A DNA stretch of 64,000 nt from Dehalococcoidia bacterium (GCA_009693115.1 SHXW01000003.1:1-64000), one strand, 5' to 3'; counted from the stretch's first letter, positions 18,432 through 27,207 are shown. A program made the numbers and translations. Notes: generated by a model not told the origin, from the letters alone.

Positions 18432-19157
18432 ATGACAGTCCGCGCCATCTTCTTTGATTTCTACAACACGCTCGCCGGGTTTGACCCGCCGCGGGACGTG
18501 ATCCAGTCGCTCGCCGCGGCCGAGTTCGGGTTGACGCTCTCGAAGGAGGGCGTGGACGCTGGCTATCACCAGGCCGATGAACTCATGGCAAGGCAGAATG
18601 CAGGGCCAGGTCCGGTGCGGGCCATGGCGCTGCCTGACCGGGACGCCTTCTTCGCTCGGTTCGAACAGCTTGTGCTCAAGGGGTGCGGGCACGAGGTGGA
18701 CCTGGAGACGGCGGGCCGCATATGGCGGCGGGTGCGGGCGCAGAAGTACGGACTTGCCCTATTCCCGGATGTGCTGCCCGGTCTGGACGCGCTGCGCCCG
18801 CTCGGCGTGAAGCTGGGGGTCATCACCAACCTGGACACGACGGGCGAGCAGGTAATCAGTAATTTCGGCCTGACCGGGCATGTGGACTTCGCGGTCACCT
18901 CGCGGGACGCCGGAGCGGAGAAGCCGCACGCTCCGATTTTCATGATGGCGCTCGAGCGAGCCGGCGTGGTGGCGGGGGAGGCCGTGCATGTGGGCGACCA
19001 GATCGATTCGGACATCGAGGGCGCGCTGGCCGTGGGCATCCGTCCGATCCTGATGGACCGCTTCCACGGCTATGCGGGCTATTCAGCGCGCCAGCGCGTG
19101 GAGAAGATGGCGGATTTACCGGAGGCCATCAGGCGAATGTCCGGCCCGGTCCCGTAG
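18432..19157 (+). CDS. HAD superfamily hydrolase
   Basis: A 241-residue HAD-family hydrolase. Motif I is FFDFYNTLAGFD, in which the nucleophile Asp is kept but the second Asp of DxD is Tyr, as in 2-haloacid dehalogenases (DxYGT). Motif II is GVITNLD, motif III the lysine in GAEKPHAPIF, motif IV GDQIDSDIEGALAVG. The replacement of the second Asp weakens a phosphatase call and leaves dehalogenase-like chemistry possible. The ATG at 18432 follows repeat DNA that keeps the frame open upstream. Confidence 0.85.
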   Translation: MTVRAIFFDFYNTLAGFDPPRDVIQSLAAAEFGLTLSKEGVDAGYHQADELMARQNAGPGPVRAMALPDRDAFFARFEQLVLKGCGHEVDLETAGRIWRRVRAQKYGLALFPDVLPGLDALRPLGVKLGVITNLDTTGEQVISNFGLTGHVDFAVTSRDAGAEKPHAPIFMMALERAGVVAGEAVHVGDQIDSDIEGALAVGIRPILMDRFHGYAGYSARQRVEKMADLPEAIRRMSGPVP

Positions 19158-19225
19158 CAGGCCGCCTTGCTGAACCGTCCATCGGCGTATCATTGCCGCC
19201 GTTTCGCAGTCCCGTGAGTTGACCC

Positions 19226-19268
19226 CTCACCCTGACCCACGCCCAAAGGGCATCCGTCGTCGGGGGGG
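19226..19268. repeat. Dispersed repeat family A, copy 2
   Basis: CTCACCCTGACCCACGCCCA then AAGGGCATCC and a G-rich end. Matching copies are at 6059-6100, 27158-27207, 50171-50218, 61531-61626 and, reverse-complemented, 21976-22032. Confidence 0.65.
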
Positions 19269-19292
19269 CCTGCCCTGGAGGTTAGATCACCA

Positions 19293-20420
19293 ATGAAGAT
19301 CGAAAAAGTGGAAACGATGATCATCGGGCGGAACCTCATTGTCCGCATTTGGACGGACAACGGGTTGAGCGGCGTGGGACAGTCGGCGTGCTGGGCATAC
19401 CCCGAGGCCGTCGAGAAGATCATCGGCGTCTTCGCGGGGTACCTCAAAGGCAAGGACCCGCTACGCATAGAGCACCACTGGCAGTTCCTGTACCGCATGG
19501 GCCCGTTCCGCGGGTCTGCCCTTTCCGGAGCAGTCAGCGCGGTGGACATCGCCCTGTGGGACATAAAGGGCAAGCACTTCCAGGCGCCTGTCTGGCAGTT
19601 GCTCGGCGGGATGGTGCGCGACCGCATACGCCTGCACCTGCTCATGGGCGGCAACACTCCCGACGAACTCCGCAAGCGAGCGCGGGCGTCCGCCCAGGAA
19701 GGCTTCACGGCCCTGAAGTTCGACCCGTTACCCGAGGGGTACGGCGACATGTCACTTGCCCGCCTGATCTCGGACACGCGTGACAACGTGGCCGCGGCGC
19801 GCGAGGGCGCGGGCAAGGACGTGGACATCATTCTCGAGATCCACCGCAAGTTGACGCCGATGAACGCCATCGCGCTGGCCGAGGCGCTGACCGAGTTCCA
19901 CATCCTGTTCTATGAAGACCCTGTCCAGATAGACAGCATCCAGTCGCAGGGGGAGATCGCAAAACGCATCAGCATCCCCGTGGCGAACGGTGAGCGCATG
20001 CACTCGATCTGGGAGTTCCGTGAGCTGCTCGCTTACGGCGGGCCGCAGTACGTCCGCCCTGACCTCGGGCTGGCCGGTGGCATCACGCACGTGAAGAAGA
20101 TCGCAGGCATCGCAGAGTCCTACCACAGCGCCGTCGTCACGCACAACTTCCTCGGGCCGCTGCTAACCGCGGCGGCGTGCCAGATAGACGCCAGCATCCC
20201 GAACTTCGTGGTGCAGGAGTATTCACGCGGGGATGAGTCGGTTGCGATGAAGGTGTTCAAGACTGCGTACAAACGCGTGGGAGGGGTCATCCCCGTGGCG
20301 GACGCACCGGGCATAGGCGTGGAGCTTGATGAGAAGCTGCTTGCGAAGGCCAGGGCGGAGCCGCAGGACCTGACGAAGATACCGCTGCGCGCCGACGGGT
20401 CTGTGGCGTACTCGGTCTGA
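19293..20420 (+). CDS. Enolase-superfamily enzyme (mandelate racemase/muconate lactonizing type)
   Basis: A 375-residue member of the mandelate-racemase subgroup. The N-terminal capping domain contains GVGQSACWAYPEAVEKI and a barrel follows. Candidate metal ligands are Glu in IILEIHRK, Glu in FYEDPV and Glu in ANGERM. The catalytic-side THNFLGP and RPDLGLAGGITHVKKI resemble sugar-acid dehydratases such as mannonate/galactonate dehydratase. It abstracts a proton alpha to a carboxylate; the sugar acid is unknown. A divergent paralogue is at 57695-58885. Confidence 0.88.
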   Translation: MKIEKVETMIIGRNLIVRIWTDNGLSGVGQSACWAYPEAVEKIIGVFAGYLKGKDPLRIEHHWQFLYRMGPFRGSALSGAVSAVDIALWDIKGKHFQAPVWQLLGGMVRDRIRLHLLMGGNTPDELRKRARASAQEGFTALKFDPLPEGYGDMSLARLISDTRDNVAAAREGAGKDVDIILEIHRKLTPMNAIALAEALTEFHILFYEDPVQIDSIQSQGEIAKRISIPVANGERMHSIWEFRELLAYGGPQYVRPDLGLAGGITHVKKIAGIAESYHSAVVTHNFLGPLLTAAACQIDASIPNFVVQEYSRGDESVAMKVFKTAYKRVGGVIPVADAPGIGVELDEKLLAKARAEPQDLTKIPLRADGSVAYSV

Positions 20421-20451
20421 CCTGAAATACAAGTGCAGGCGGAGGTGGCCC

Positions 20452-20904
20452 ATGGCTGAAAAGAGAGAGGAACTGCTGGCGCACTATCAGCAGATGAGAA
20501 GTGAGCTGCTGTCGGCGATAGACGGCCTGAGCGACCGGCAGATGACGGAGACGTCAATCGACGGCTGGTCGGTAACGGACCACCTGGCGCACATCGCCTT
20601 CTGGGACGACCTCCGGGCCGGTGAGGTGGTCCGCATTTCAGCCGGGCACGAGTCGGCCTTGAGGATGACGGGCGGACAGGACACGGCATACAACACACTG
20701 GCTTACGAGTTCCGGCGAGGCATGAAGCCGGGCCAGGTGCGGTGGGAGCTGGAGACATCGAGGCGGAGACTGCTGGACGCGATCTCGCTGTCGACGGAGC
20801 GCGGGATGGATGCTTCGCTTTATGGCGAGGCGGGTCTCCGCACCAGGCACGAAGCCGAGCACGCGGGCTGGATCAAACGCTGGCGGAACGAGAAGGGCAT
20901 CTAG
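20452..20904 (+). CDS. DinB-like / maleylpyruvate isomerase N-terminal domain protein
   Basis: A 150-residue four-helix-bundle protein of the DinB/YfiT superfamily. DGWSVTDHLAHIAFWDD supplies two histidines, and HEAEHAGWIKRW near the C terminus supplies the third, matching the usual metal triad. Family members act as thiol (mycothiol or bacillithiol) transferases or hydrolases. GGAGGTGGCCC precedes the ATG, and the gene follows the enolase-family gene by 31 nt. Confidence 0.85.
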   Translation: MAEKREELLAHYQQMRSELLSAIDGLSDRQMTETSIDGWSVTDHLAHIAFWDDLRAGEVVRISAGHESALRMTGGQDTAYNTLAYEFRRGMKPGQVRWELETSRRRLLDAISLSTERGMDASLYGEAGLRTRHEAEHAGWIKRWRNEKGI

Positions 20905-20969
20905 CCGCTGCGCGGCCGCTGCGCGAGAGTGACTTGCGCCGGGCGGCGTGGCCCGTCAGGAAAAACACC

Positions 20970-22994
20970 ATGAGACTTGAAGAGATCAGACACATAACCG
21001 TTATCGGCGCCGGATTGATGGGGCACGGCATCGCGCTCGAATTCGCAGCCGCCGGCTTCCCTGTGCGCATCTTTGACAGCGACCCCGCCGTCCTGGAGAG
21101 GGCCGCAGAACACGCACGGCGCAGCGCAGCGCTCATGGCCGAGGCAGGCAGGATCAGGCGCAAGGACATACCGGCGGTGCTGGGGCGCATCAAAGCCGCG
21201 GACAGTATCGAGGCGGCGGCGAGCGACGCGGACGTGGTGGTCGAGGCGGTCTACGAAGACCTCGAAATCAAGCGCAAGGTCTTCGCCGTGCTCGACAAGG
21301 CAGCTCCTGCGCACGCCCTGCTGCTCAGCAACTCATCTGCGTTCATGCCGAGTCAGATCGCAGCTGGAGTTGACCGGCCCGAAAGGGTCGCCGTCGCTCA
21401 CTATTTCGACCCGCCGCACCTGCTCCCGCTTGTGGAGCTTGTGAGCGGGCCGCAAACCGCGCCGGAGACCATCGACACCGCCCGGCAGCTTTATGAGCGC
21501 ATAGGCAAGCGGCCCGTAGTCATTGAGAAGGAGATGCCGGGGTTTGTGGGCAACCGGCTGCAGGGCGCGCTGGGGCGCGAGGCGCGGGCGCTTGTGGACG
21601 CCGGTGTGGCGACGTCCGAGAACGTGGACACAGTGGTGAAGTACGGCTTCGGGCGCAGGCTCGCGCTGGCAGGGCCGTTCGAGGTGTGGGAGCTGATCGG
21701 CTGGGACCTGGTGTCGGTGATCGGCGGCGAGCTGTGGAAGGACATCAGCCGAGACAGCGGAGCAGCGCCCTCCCGGACGCCCTCACCCGAACCGCCTCCC
21801 TACGAGGGAAACGCCCGTGAGCAGGCAGCCAGAACCAGGTACTCAGAGGACATGATGGCGCGCGTTGAAAGCGCGGCGAGCTGGTGCGGGACCTCTGCTC
21901 TCGAGGCGGCGAATCTGCGAGAACGCATGGAGCGCACGCTGGTCGAGATGGTCCGGTGGGACGCCGCTGGAGGGCCACTCCCCTCTCCCTCGGGGTCCCT
22001 TTGGGCGCGAGAGGGAGAGGGTCAGGGTGTGGATAAAAGGCCTCACCCGCACAAGAAACACCCCGGCATCAACCGGGTCGCCGTTATAGGCGCGGGCCTC
22101 ATGGGCCACGGAATCGCCCTCGAATTCGCCGCCGCAGGTTACGAGGTCACGTTCACCGACCGTTCGAAGGAACTGCTCGGCAGCGCGACGCAGCGCGCCC
22201 GCAAGGGGCTGGACCTGCTCGCAGAGGCGGGGCGCATTCCGGCCGGAGAGGTCGAGGACGTGCTCCTCAGGATGAAGCCGCAACCCGGTCTGGCAGAGGC
22301 TGTCCGGGGGGCGGACCTGGTCATCGAAGCCATCTCCGAAAACCTCGAACTCAAGCGCAAGGTCTTCGCCGAGCTGGACGCCGCCGCCCCGGCGCACGCC
22401 ATCCTGCTAAGCAACACATCCACATTCCTGCCCAGCGCGCTGGCGTCCGCCACGAAGCGCGCAGACCGGGTGGCTGTGGCGCACTACTTCAACCCGCCGC
22501 ACCTGCTCCCGGTCGTCGAGGTGGTGCGCGGCCCGCAAACGTCGGACGCCACGATAGATACAGTCATGGGCTTGTTCCGAGACATGGGCAAGCAGCCTGC
22601 GCTTGTTCAAAAAGAGGTGCTGGGGTTCATCGGAAACAGGCTCCAGTTCGCCTTGTTCCGCGAGGCGTTGTCGCTCGTGCAGCAGGGCGTGATCAGCGCG
22701 CCCGATCTGGACCATGTTGTGAAAAACAGTTTCGGGAGACGCCTGCCATCGGTCGGCGTGTTCGACCGGAGGACGCTGCTGAGCAAGCACCTGGCGTCGC
22801 GCAGCGGGAACGAGGTGACGCCCACGCTGGATAACTTCACAGATGTTCCGCCGGTGCTTCTGGAGAAGGTCCGCAAGGGCGAACTTGGCACGAAGGCGGG
22901 CAAGGGGTTTTACGACTGGACGCCGGAGTCCGCCGAGGCGTTGCGACTCCGCATTGGCCGCGGGCTTGTTGAAATGGCGAAGTGGGACGCCTGA
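20970..22994 (+). CDS. Tandem (duplicated) 3-hydroxyacyl-CoA dehydrogenase
   Basis: A 674-residue protein made of two 3-hydroxyacyl-CoA dehydrogenase modules. Each starts with a nearly identical NAD fold (ITVIGAGLMGHGIALEFAAA near residue 9, VAVIGAGLMGHGIALEFAAA near 370) and has the catalytic-histidine motif (AHYFDPPHLLPLVELV, AHYFNPPHLLPVVEVV). Module 2 ends canonically with KAGKGFYDWTPE; module 1's C-terminal segment is aberrant (SRTPSPEPPPYEG). The linker, residues ~333-366, is encoded by a copy of intergenic repeat family A. Module 1 may have reduced activity. The start is the ATG at 20970; the role is in fatty-acid or related acyl-CoA oxidation. Confidence 0.88.
   Translation: MRLEEIRHITVIGAGLMGHGIALEFAAAGFPVRIFDSDPAVLERAAEHARRSAALMAEAGRIRRKDIPAVLGRIKAADSIEAAASDADVVVEAVYEDLEIKRKVFAVLDKAAPAHALLLSNSSAFMPSQIAAGVDRPERVAVAHYFDPPHLLPLVELVSGPQTAPETIDTARQLYERIGKRPVVIEKEMPGFVGNRLQGALGREARALVDAGVATSENVDTVVKYGFGRRLALAGPFEVWELIGWDLVSVIGGELWKDISRDSGAAPSRTPSPEPPPYEGNAREQAARTRYSEDMMARVESAASWCGTSALEAANLRERMERTLVEMVRWDAAGGPLPSPSGSLWAREGEGQGVDKRPHPHKKHPGINRVAVIGAGLMGHGIALEFAAAGYEVTFTDRSKELLGSATQRARKGLDLLAEAGRIPAGEVEDVLLRMKPQPGLAEAVRGADLVIEAISENLELKRKVFAELDAAAPAHAILLSNTSTFLPSALASATKRADRVAVAHYFNPPHLLPVVEVVRGPQTSDATIDTVMGLFRDMGKQPALVQKEVLGFIGNRLQFALFREALSLVQQGVISAPDLDHVVKNSFGRRLPSVGVFDRRTLLSKHLASRSGNEVTPTLDNFTDVPPVLLEKVRKGELGTKAGKGFYDWTPESAEALRLRIGRGLVEMAKWDA
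21976..22032. repeat. Repeat family A copy embedded in frame in a coding sequence
   Basis: An 11-bp perfect inverted repeat (CCCTCTCCCTC at 21981-21991, GAGGGAGAGGG at 22011-22021) encloses TTTGGGCGCGA and is followed by TCAGGGTGTGG. Read on the minus strand it matches the family A intergenic copies. It is translated as PLPSPSGSLWAREGEGQG in the linker between the two dehydrogenase modules. Confidence 0.8.
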
Positions 22995-23158
22995 ACCCGG
23001 TTTGCCGTCCGGCCCTCTGGCAGGCCCCTATGGCTAGCCTGGGGCGCACAGACGCGGCAAGTTAACCTGCCCCTCCATGTCTTACTGAGCCGCAGCGAAT
23101 AGCCTCTGGCTGATTTCAACGCTTCCCCTGGCCTATGTCGCATGCGCAAGGCGCGCAA

Positions 23159-23183
23159 GGGGCGTCCCGGTTTGGGACGCCCC
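23159..23183. terminator. Hairpin between convergent genes
   Basis: GGGGCGTCCC (23159-23168) and GGGACGCCCC (23174-23183) form a perfect 10-bp stem with loop GGTTT, midway between the ends of the convergent dehydrogenase and glutamine synthetase genes. There is no T-tract on either side, so termination efficiency is uncertain. Confidence 0.55.
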
Positions 23184-23240
23184 CTAGGTCAACTGATGCG
23201 AGAGGCGCTGAAACAGATTCAGCTTGCCCCCGGACAGAAG

Positions 23241-24368
23241 CTATTTCTTCTTCGCCGCCACAGGTTTTGCGGACTTCGCGCCGCCCTTGTCCGCTGCGCC
23301 ACACACCGTCTCTATGATCAGGCGGGTCACAACGTAAGGGTCCATGTTGGCGTTCGGACGGCGGTCCTCGATGTACCCCTTCTTGTCCTTGGCGACCTGC
23401 CAGGGGATACGGACGGATGCGCCGCGGTGCGACACGCCGTAGGAATACTCCTTGTACGACGCCGTCTCGTGGGCGCCGGTCAGGCGTTCCTGAATGCGGT
23501 CGCCGTAGTTGGCGATGTGGAGGTCATGGCGGGGCTTGAGCGCTTCCGCTGCGGCCAGGCACGATTCGTAGTCCTCGCGCATGTCCTTCGTGGAGAAGTT
23601 CGTGTGGCAGCCAGCACCGTTCCAGTCGCCCCGGACGGGCTTCGGGTCCAGCTTAACGGACACGCTGTTGCCCGAGGCCGCAGGGAAGTCCTCGGCGGTG
23701 CGATACAGGAGCCAGCGGGCCATCCAGAGCTGGTCAGCGACCTCGGGGGCGATGACCGGCCCGACTTGGAACTCCCACTGACCGGGCATGACCTCGGCGT
23801 TGATGCCTGAGATCTTCAGGCCGGCGCGCAGGCAGTTTTCAAGATGCTCCTCTACGACGGGGCGGCCAAAGACCTCATCCGCTCCCACGCCGCAGTAGTA
23901 ACCGCCCTGCGGGGCCGGAAAGCCGTTGTCCGGCCAGCCGAGGGGCTTGATGCCGTCGAAGAAGGTGTACTCCTGCTCCAGGCCGAACCATGTGTCGTGG
24001 TGGGCGTACTTCGCCGCAACCTCACGGCAGGCGGCGCGGGTGTTCGTCGGGTGCGGGTCGCCATTGACGAGCATCACCTCTGCGATCACGAGCTTGTGCG
24101 GCTCCCCCCGGATGGGGTCATCGCAGACGAAGACCGGCTTGAGGACACAGTCAGAACGGTCACCGGTGGCCTGTTGAGTGCTTGAGCCGTCGAAACCCCA
24201 GATTGGGGGCTCCTCGCCGATGGGTATCACCTTGGCCTTGGACCGCAGCTTGCTGGTGGGCTTGGTGCCGTCTATCCATATGTATTCGGCTTTGTAGTAT
24301 TTGTACTTCAAGGTCGTCTCACTCCGTACCTGCGCTAAGGGGTTTGTCTGCAGGCTCTGGCCTGCCAT
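23241..24368 (-). CDS. glnII: Glutamine synthetase type II (eukaryote-like)
   Basis: A 375-residue GSII enzyme that condenses ammonia with glutamate using ATP. Family signatures are YIWIDGTKPTSKLRSK, IWGFDGSSTQQATGDRSDC, the ATP/metal segment WFGLEQEYTFFD, NAEVMPGQWEFQVGP, GAGCHTNFSTKDMR, and SYGVSHRGASVRIPW. GSII is the short, eukaryotic-type enzyme also found in Rhizobiales and actinomycetes; it lacks the adenylylation loop of GSI. About 20 residues precede the usual start, so an internal TTG at the LKYKYY position preceded by GGAG is an alternative. A Lys/Ala-rich tail ends the protein. Confidence 0.93.
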   Translation of the reverse strand: MAGQSLQTNPLAQVRSETTLKYKYYKAEYIWIDGTKPTSKLRSKAKVIPIGEEPPIWGFDGSSTQQATGDRSDCVLKPVFVCDDPIRGEPHKLVIAEVMLVNGDPHPTNTRAACREVAAKYAHHDTWFGLEQEYTFFDGIKPLGWPDNGFPAPQGGYYCGVGADEVFGRPVVEEHLENCLRAGLKISGINAEVMPGQWEFQVGPVIAPEVADQLWMARWLLYRTAEDFPAASGNSVSVKLDPKPVRGDWNGAGCHTNFSTKDMREDYESCLAAAEALKPRHDLHIANYGDRIQERLTGAHETASYKEYSYGVSHRGASVRIPWQVAKDKKGYIEDRRPNANMDPYVVTRLIIETVCGAADKGGAKSAKPVAAKKK

Positions 24369-24544
24369 GCGCGACTGGCCGCAATATTACATGCGCGCGC
24401 CGCGCTGAGATTCCGCAAACAGTAACCGATGGGTGTTACACCTGTGTTTCAAACATTCGTCACAGATGAAAGTGGCTTCCGGTGGGCGCAGCCGCAGCAG
24501 CCGTGGATCATCAGGCCGGACGCCCGCTCCGCGCCCTGTCCGCT

Positions 24545-26053
24545 TCAGCCCTTGCTGCCTGCGAACGCGGTGGAGACGTGCCTGCGCTGGATCTTGCCTG
24601 TGGCCGTGCGCGGGAGTTTGTCGGCGATGTATATGCGGTCCGGCACCTTGAACTTCGCCAGTCGCTCTGCGCAGAAGGCGCGCAGCGTCGCCTCGTCTGA
24701 GTTACCCCTGAGCACGACTGCGGCCTGAACAACCTCGCCGTACTTCTCGTCCGGTACGGCGAAGCACACGGCCTCGGTCACCGCCGGGTGTTGGAGCAGC
24801 ACGGCGTCCACCTCCAGCGGCGAGATCTTTTCGCCGGCGCGGTTGATCAACTCCTTGATGCGACCGGTCAGCGTCAGGTACTTCTTCTCGTCAAGGAAAC
24901 CCTGGTCGCCCGTACGGAACCACCCGTTCACGAACGACTCTGTATTCGCCTTCGGGTTGTTGTTGTAACCGTGCATCACATTCGGGCCCTTGATGACGAC
25001 CTCGCCTCGGTGGCCGGGTGCAGTGAACGTGCCGGGGCGGTCCATTTCAAAGATGGCGATCTCGACGCCTGTGCCCGCTCCCACAGAGCCGGGCAGGCGT
25101 TTGCCGGGCGGCAGCGGGTTCGATGACATCTGGTGCGATGCCTCGGTCATGCCGTAGGCCTCGAGCACCGGCGAGCCAAACCGGGCCTCCAATTTTTCAA
25201 ACACCGCAGGGACGAGCGCAGACGAGCAGGACCGTATGAACCGGAAGCTCTCGTGCGGCGCGCCGTCTTCATCTGCGCGCTGGAGGAGAACCTGGTGGAT
25301 GGTCGGCACGGCCGAGTACCAGGTGGAGCGCGTCGCCTTCTGCACTGGCCAGAACGCGCTGGCCGAAAAGCGCGGCGGTATGACGATGGCCCCGCCCGAG
25401 TTAAGGGTCGAAAGCGTGGCTCCGAGAAGCCCATGCACGTGGAAGAGAGGCATGACTATAAGCGAGATGTCATCCGGAGTGAGCGCGTATGTGTCCCTGA
25501 TGTTCTTGAGGGAGGCCATCAGGTTGGCGTGGCGCAGCGGCACGCCCTTCGGGCGGCTCGTCGTGCCGGAGGTGTGCAGGAAGAGGGCGACATCGTCCGG
25601 GGAGGGGGGCGCGGGGTCACGGTGCGCGGTGAGAGCGGCGCCGTTTCTTGCGAGGACTGTGCGGCCAGCGCCATCGAGCGATGCCTCAATGACCGGTATG
25701 CCCAGCTGCGTTGCAGCGTCGCGCCCTGCATGCGGGCCGGGCGGGACGATGGCGAACTGGGCGGCGGCGTCCTCCATGAAGAACTTGAACTCGTCCAGGG
25801 TGTAGGCCGAGTTCAACGGCGCGGCGATGGCCCCTGCCTGCGCGGTGGCAAGGAAGACGGACATGAACTCGAGTGTGTTTGGCAGAACGATGCTGACGGA
25901 ACGCTGCCGGCTCACTCCGGCACCAGCGAGGAGCCCGGCGACGCGCTCTATTTCGGTGGCGAATTCCCGGTAGGAGACTCTTGGGCCGTCAGGGATGATG
26001 ATCGCCGTGTGCGACGGGCTGGCGGGCTGGAGGACGCTGTTGAGTGTGTTCAA
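24545..26053 (-). CDS. AMP-forming acyl-CoA synthetase (oxalyl-CoA synthetase-like)
   Basis: A 502-residue ANL-superfamily ligase activating a carboxylic acid to an acyl-AMP, then a CoA thioester. Motif A3 is LFLHTSGTTSRPKGVPL; others are VMPLFHVHGLL, EAYGMTEASHQM, GWFRTGDQGFLDE, and the C-terminal GRIKELINRAGEKISPLEV with the catalytic lysine in RTATGKIQR. Overall the wording is closest to the Pcs60/AAE3 oxalate-CoA ligase group, so a short dicarboxylate substrate is possible. The apparent start is TTG at 26053. Confidence 0.87.
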   Translation of the reverse strand: MNTLNSVLQPASPSHTAIIIPDGPRVSYREFATEIERVAGLLAGAGVSRQRSVSIVLPNTLEFMSVFLATAQAGAIAAPLNSAYTLDEFKFFMEDAAAQFAIVPPGPHAGRDAATQLGIPVIEASLDGAGRTVLARNGAALTAHRDPAPPSPDDVALFLHTSGTTSRPKGVPLRHANLMASLKNIRDTYALTPDDISLIVMPLFHVHGLLGATLSTLNSGGAIVIPPRFSASAFWPVQKATRSTWYSAVPTIHQVLLQRADEDGAPHESFRFIRSCSSALVPAVFEKLEARFGSPVLEAYGMTEASHQMSSNPLPPGKRLPGSVGAGTGVEIAIFEMDRPGTFTAPGHRGEVVIKGPNVMHGYNNNPKANTESFVNGWFRTGDQGFLDEKKYLTLTGRIKELINRAGEKISPLEVDAVLLQHPAVTEAVCFAVPDEKYGEVVQAAVVLRGNSDEATLRAFCAERLAKFKVPDRIYIADKLPRTATGKIQRRHVSTAFAGSKG

Positions 26054-26192
26054 TGTGATGGTGCCTCTGCTTTGTGCGTGCTTCCCGTAGGTTTCGAGGT
26101 TCAGGGGTTCAGGCGCAACCGCACGATTCTAAACGTTCGAGGCGCTGGAGTGCCCCCAACCTTTTACCCACTCCCGCAACGGCAAAGCGGAC

Positions 26193-27086
26193 CTATCCCC
26201 AGCTCCAGCGCGTCCAGCCGGAGAGAGGCCTGTCTGGAGCAGCGCTCGCAGTTCCGGTGTTCTGTATGCCCTGCGCGGCAAGCTGGAAGGCGTTGACGGC
26301 GCTCGTCTGAGGTTCGACGCACAGCGCGGTGCCATCCTTCGGCGTATAGACCATCAGGTGCGACACTTCTGGTGAACTGACCATGGCCAACGTCACTTCA
26401 GGCCATTTCAGGACGGCCTTCCGCCCCGGTCGCATCCTGAAGCACCCGTCTATCGAGCCCGCGGCCAGTTCCGCTCCCCTGTGGAGCTGCGAGATGATGG
26501 CCGGAGTCAGCACGCGTCCTGTCGGGGTGATGGCCGCGTCCAACTCCCACATCACGTCCACGTCCGCCTGAAGCGAGACCTGGCCAGTGCCCTTGACCGT
26601 CCTTTTGAACCACGGGTGCCAGCCGAAGCCCGTGGGGAACTCCCTTTCGCCCGGGGCGGCCTCGATGGTCATTGTCTGCTGGAGGGCCGGGCCGTCCAGG
26701 GCGGTCGTCGAAGTCACAACGCCCGCATAAGGCCAAGGCTTCTCAAGCGCGATGCGCAGGGAGACGCTCGTTGGAGTCTTTTCGACGACCTTCCACTCCC
26801 GCTCTCGCAGCAGGCCGTGGATGGCGTGGACGCCTGAGTTCATGGGCAGCGTGTGTTCGCCGTCCTTCGCCACGAGCCTGCCGTCCCTGATGCGGTTGGG
26901 CCAAGGGGCCATGATGAACGATCCGGTGCCCTGGGGCAGCTTCGATGGGTCGAGTACGCCGTCGCCGCCGTAGAGCAGTTCGTGCTCCACCCCCCCTGTC
27001 TTCGCCCTGACCGACCTCAGCGCCGCGCCTGCGCCCGGTGAGACTGTCGCCTGGCCAAACTCGTTGCGGATGGTGATGTTTTCCAT
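26193..27086 (-). CDS. Aldose 1-epimerase family protein
   Basis: A 297-residue galactose-mutarotase-like protein. IMAPWPNRIRDGRLV, a histidine pair (GVHAIHGLLRER) and GFGWHPWFKRT provide the expected catalytic His residues. A glutamate in CVEPQTSAVNAFQL near the C terminus would be the general base. It probably interconverts anomers of a hexose. GGAGGCAGC precedes the ATG at 27086. It lies downstream of argB but across a repeat-filled gap, so it is probably transcribed separately. Confidence 0.87.
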   Translation of the reverse strand: MENITIRNEFGQATVSPGAGAALRSVRAKTGGVEHELLYGGDGVLDPSKLPQGTGSFIMAPWPNRIRDGRLVAKDGEHTLPMNSGVHAIHGLLREREWKVVEKTPTSVSLRIALEKPWPYAGVVTSTTALDGPALQQTMTIEAAPGEREFPTGFGWHPWFKRTVKGTGQVSLQADVDVMWELDAAITPTGRVLTPAIISQLHRGAELAAGSIDGCFRMRPGRKAVLKWPEVTLAMVSSPEVSHLMVYTPKDGTALCVEPQTSAVNAFQLAAQGIQNTGTASAAPDRPLSGWTRWSWG

Positions 27087-27157
27087 GCTGCCTCCGTGGG
27101 GGCGCTGGCCTGACTGGGTTTTGTCTATTCTCCCTTGCAGGGAGAGGGGAGTTTCAC

Positions 27158-27207
27158 GACCCACTCCCTGGCCCTCTCGCGCCCCGAGGGCACCCGAGGT
27201 AGAGGGT
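27158..27207. repeat. Dispersed repeat family A, copy 4
   Basis: CCTGGCCCTCTCGCGCCCCG followed by AGGGCACCCG and AGAGGG; close to the copy at 61531-61626. Just before it, CTCCCTTGCAGGGAGAGGGG (27130-27149) is the end portion of family B. Confidence 0.65.

Noticed and set aside
25133-26296. 387-codon plus-strand open frame opposite the acyl-CoA synthetase
   Set aside because: It is antisense to clear AMP-binding motifs and has low-complexity Arg/Gly composition.
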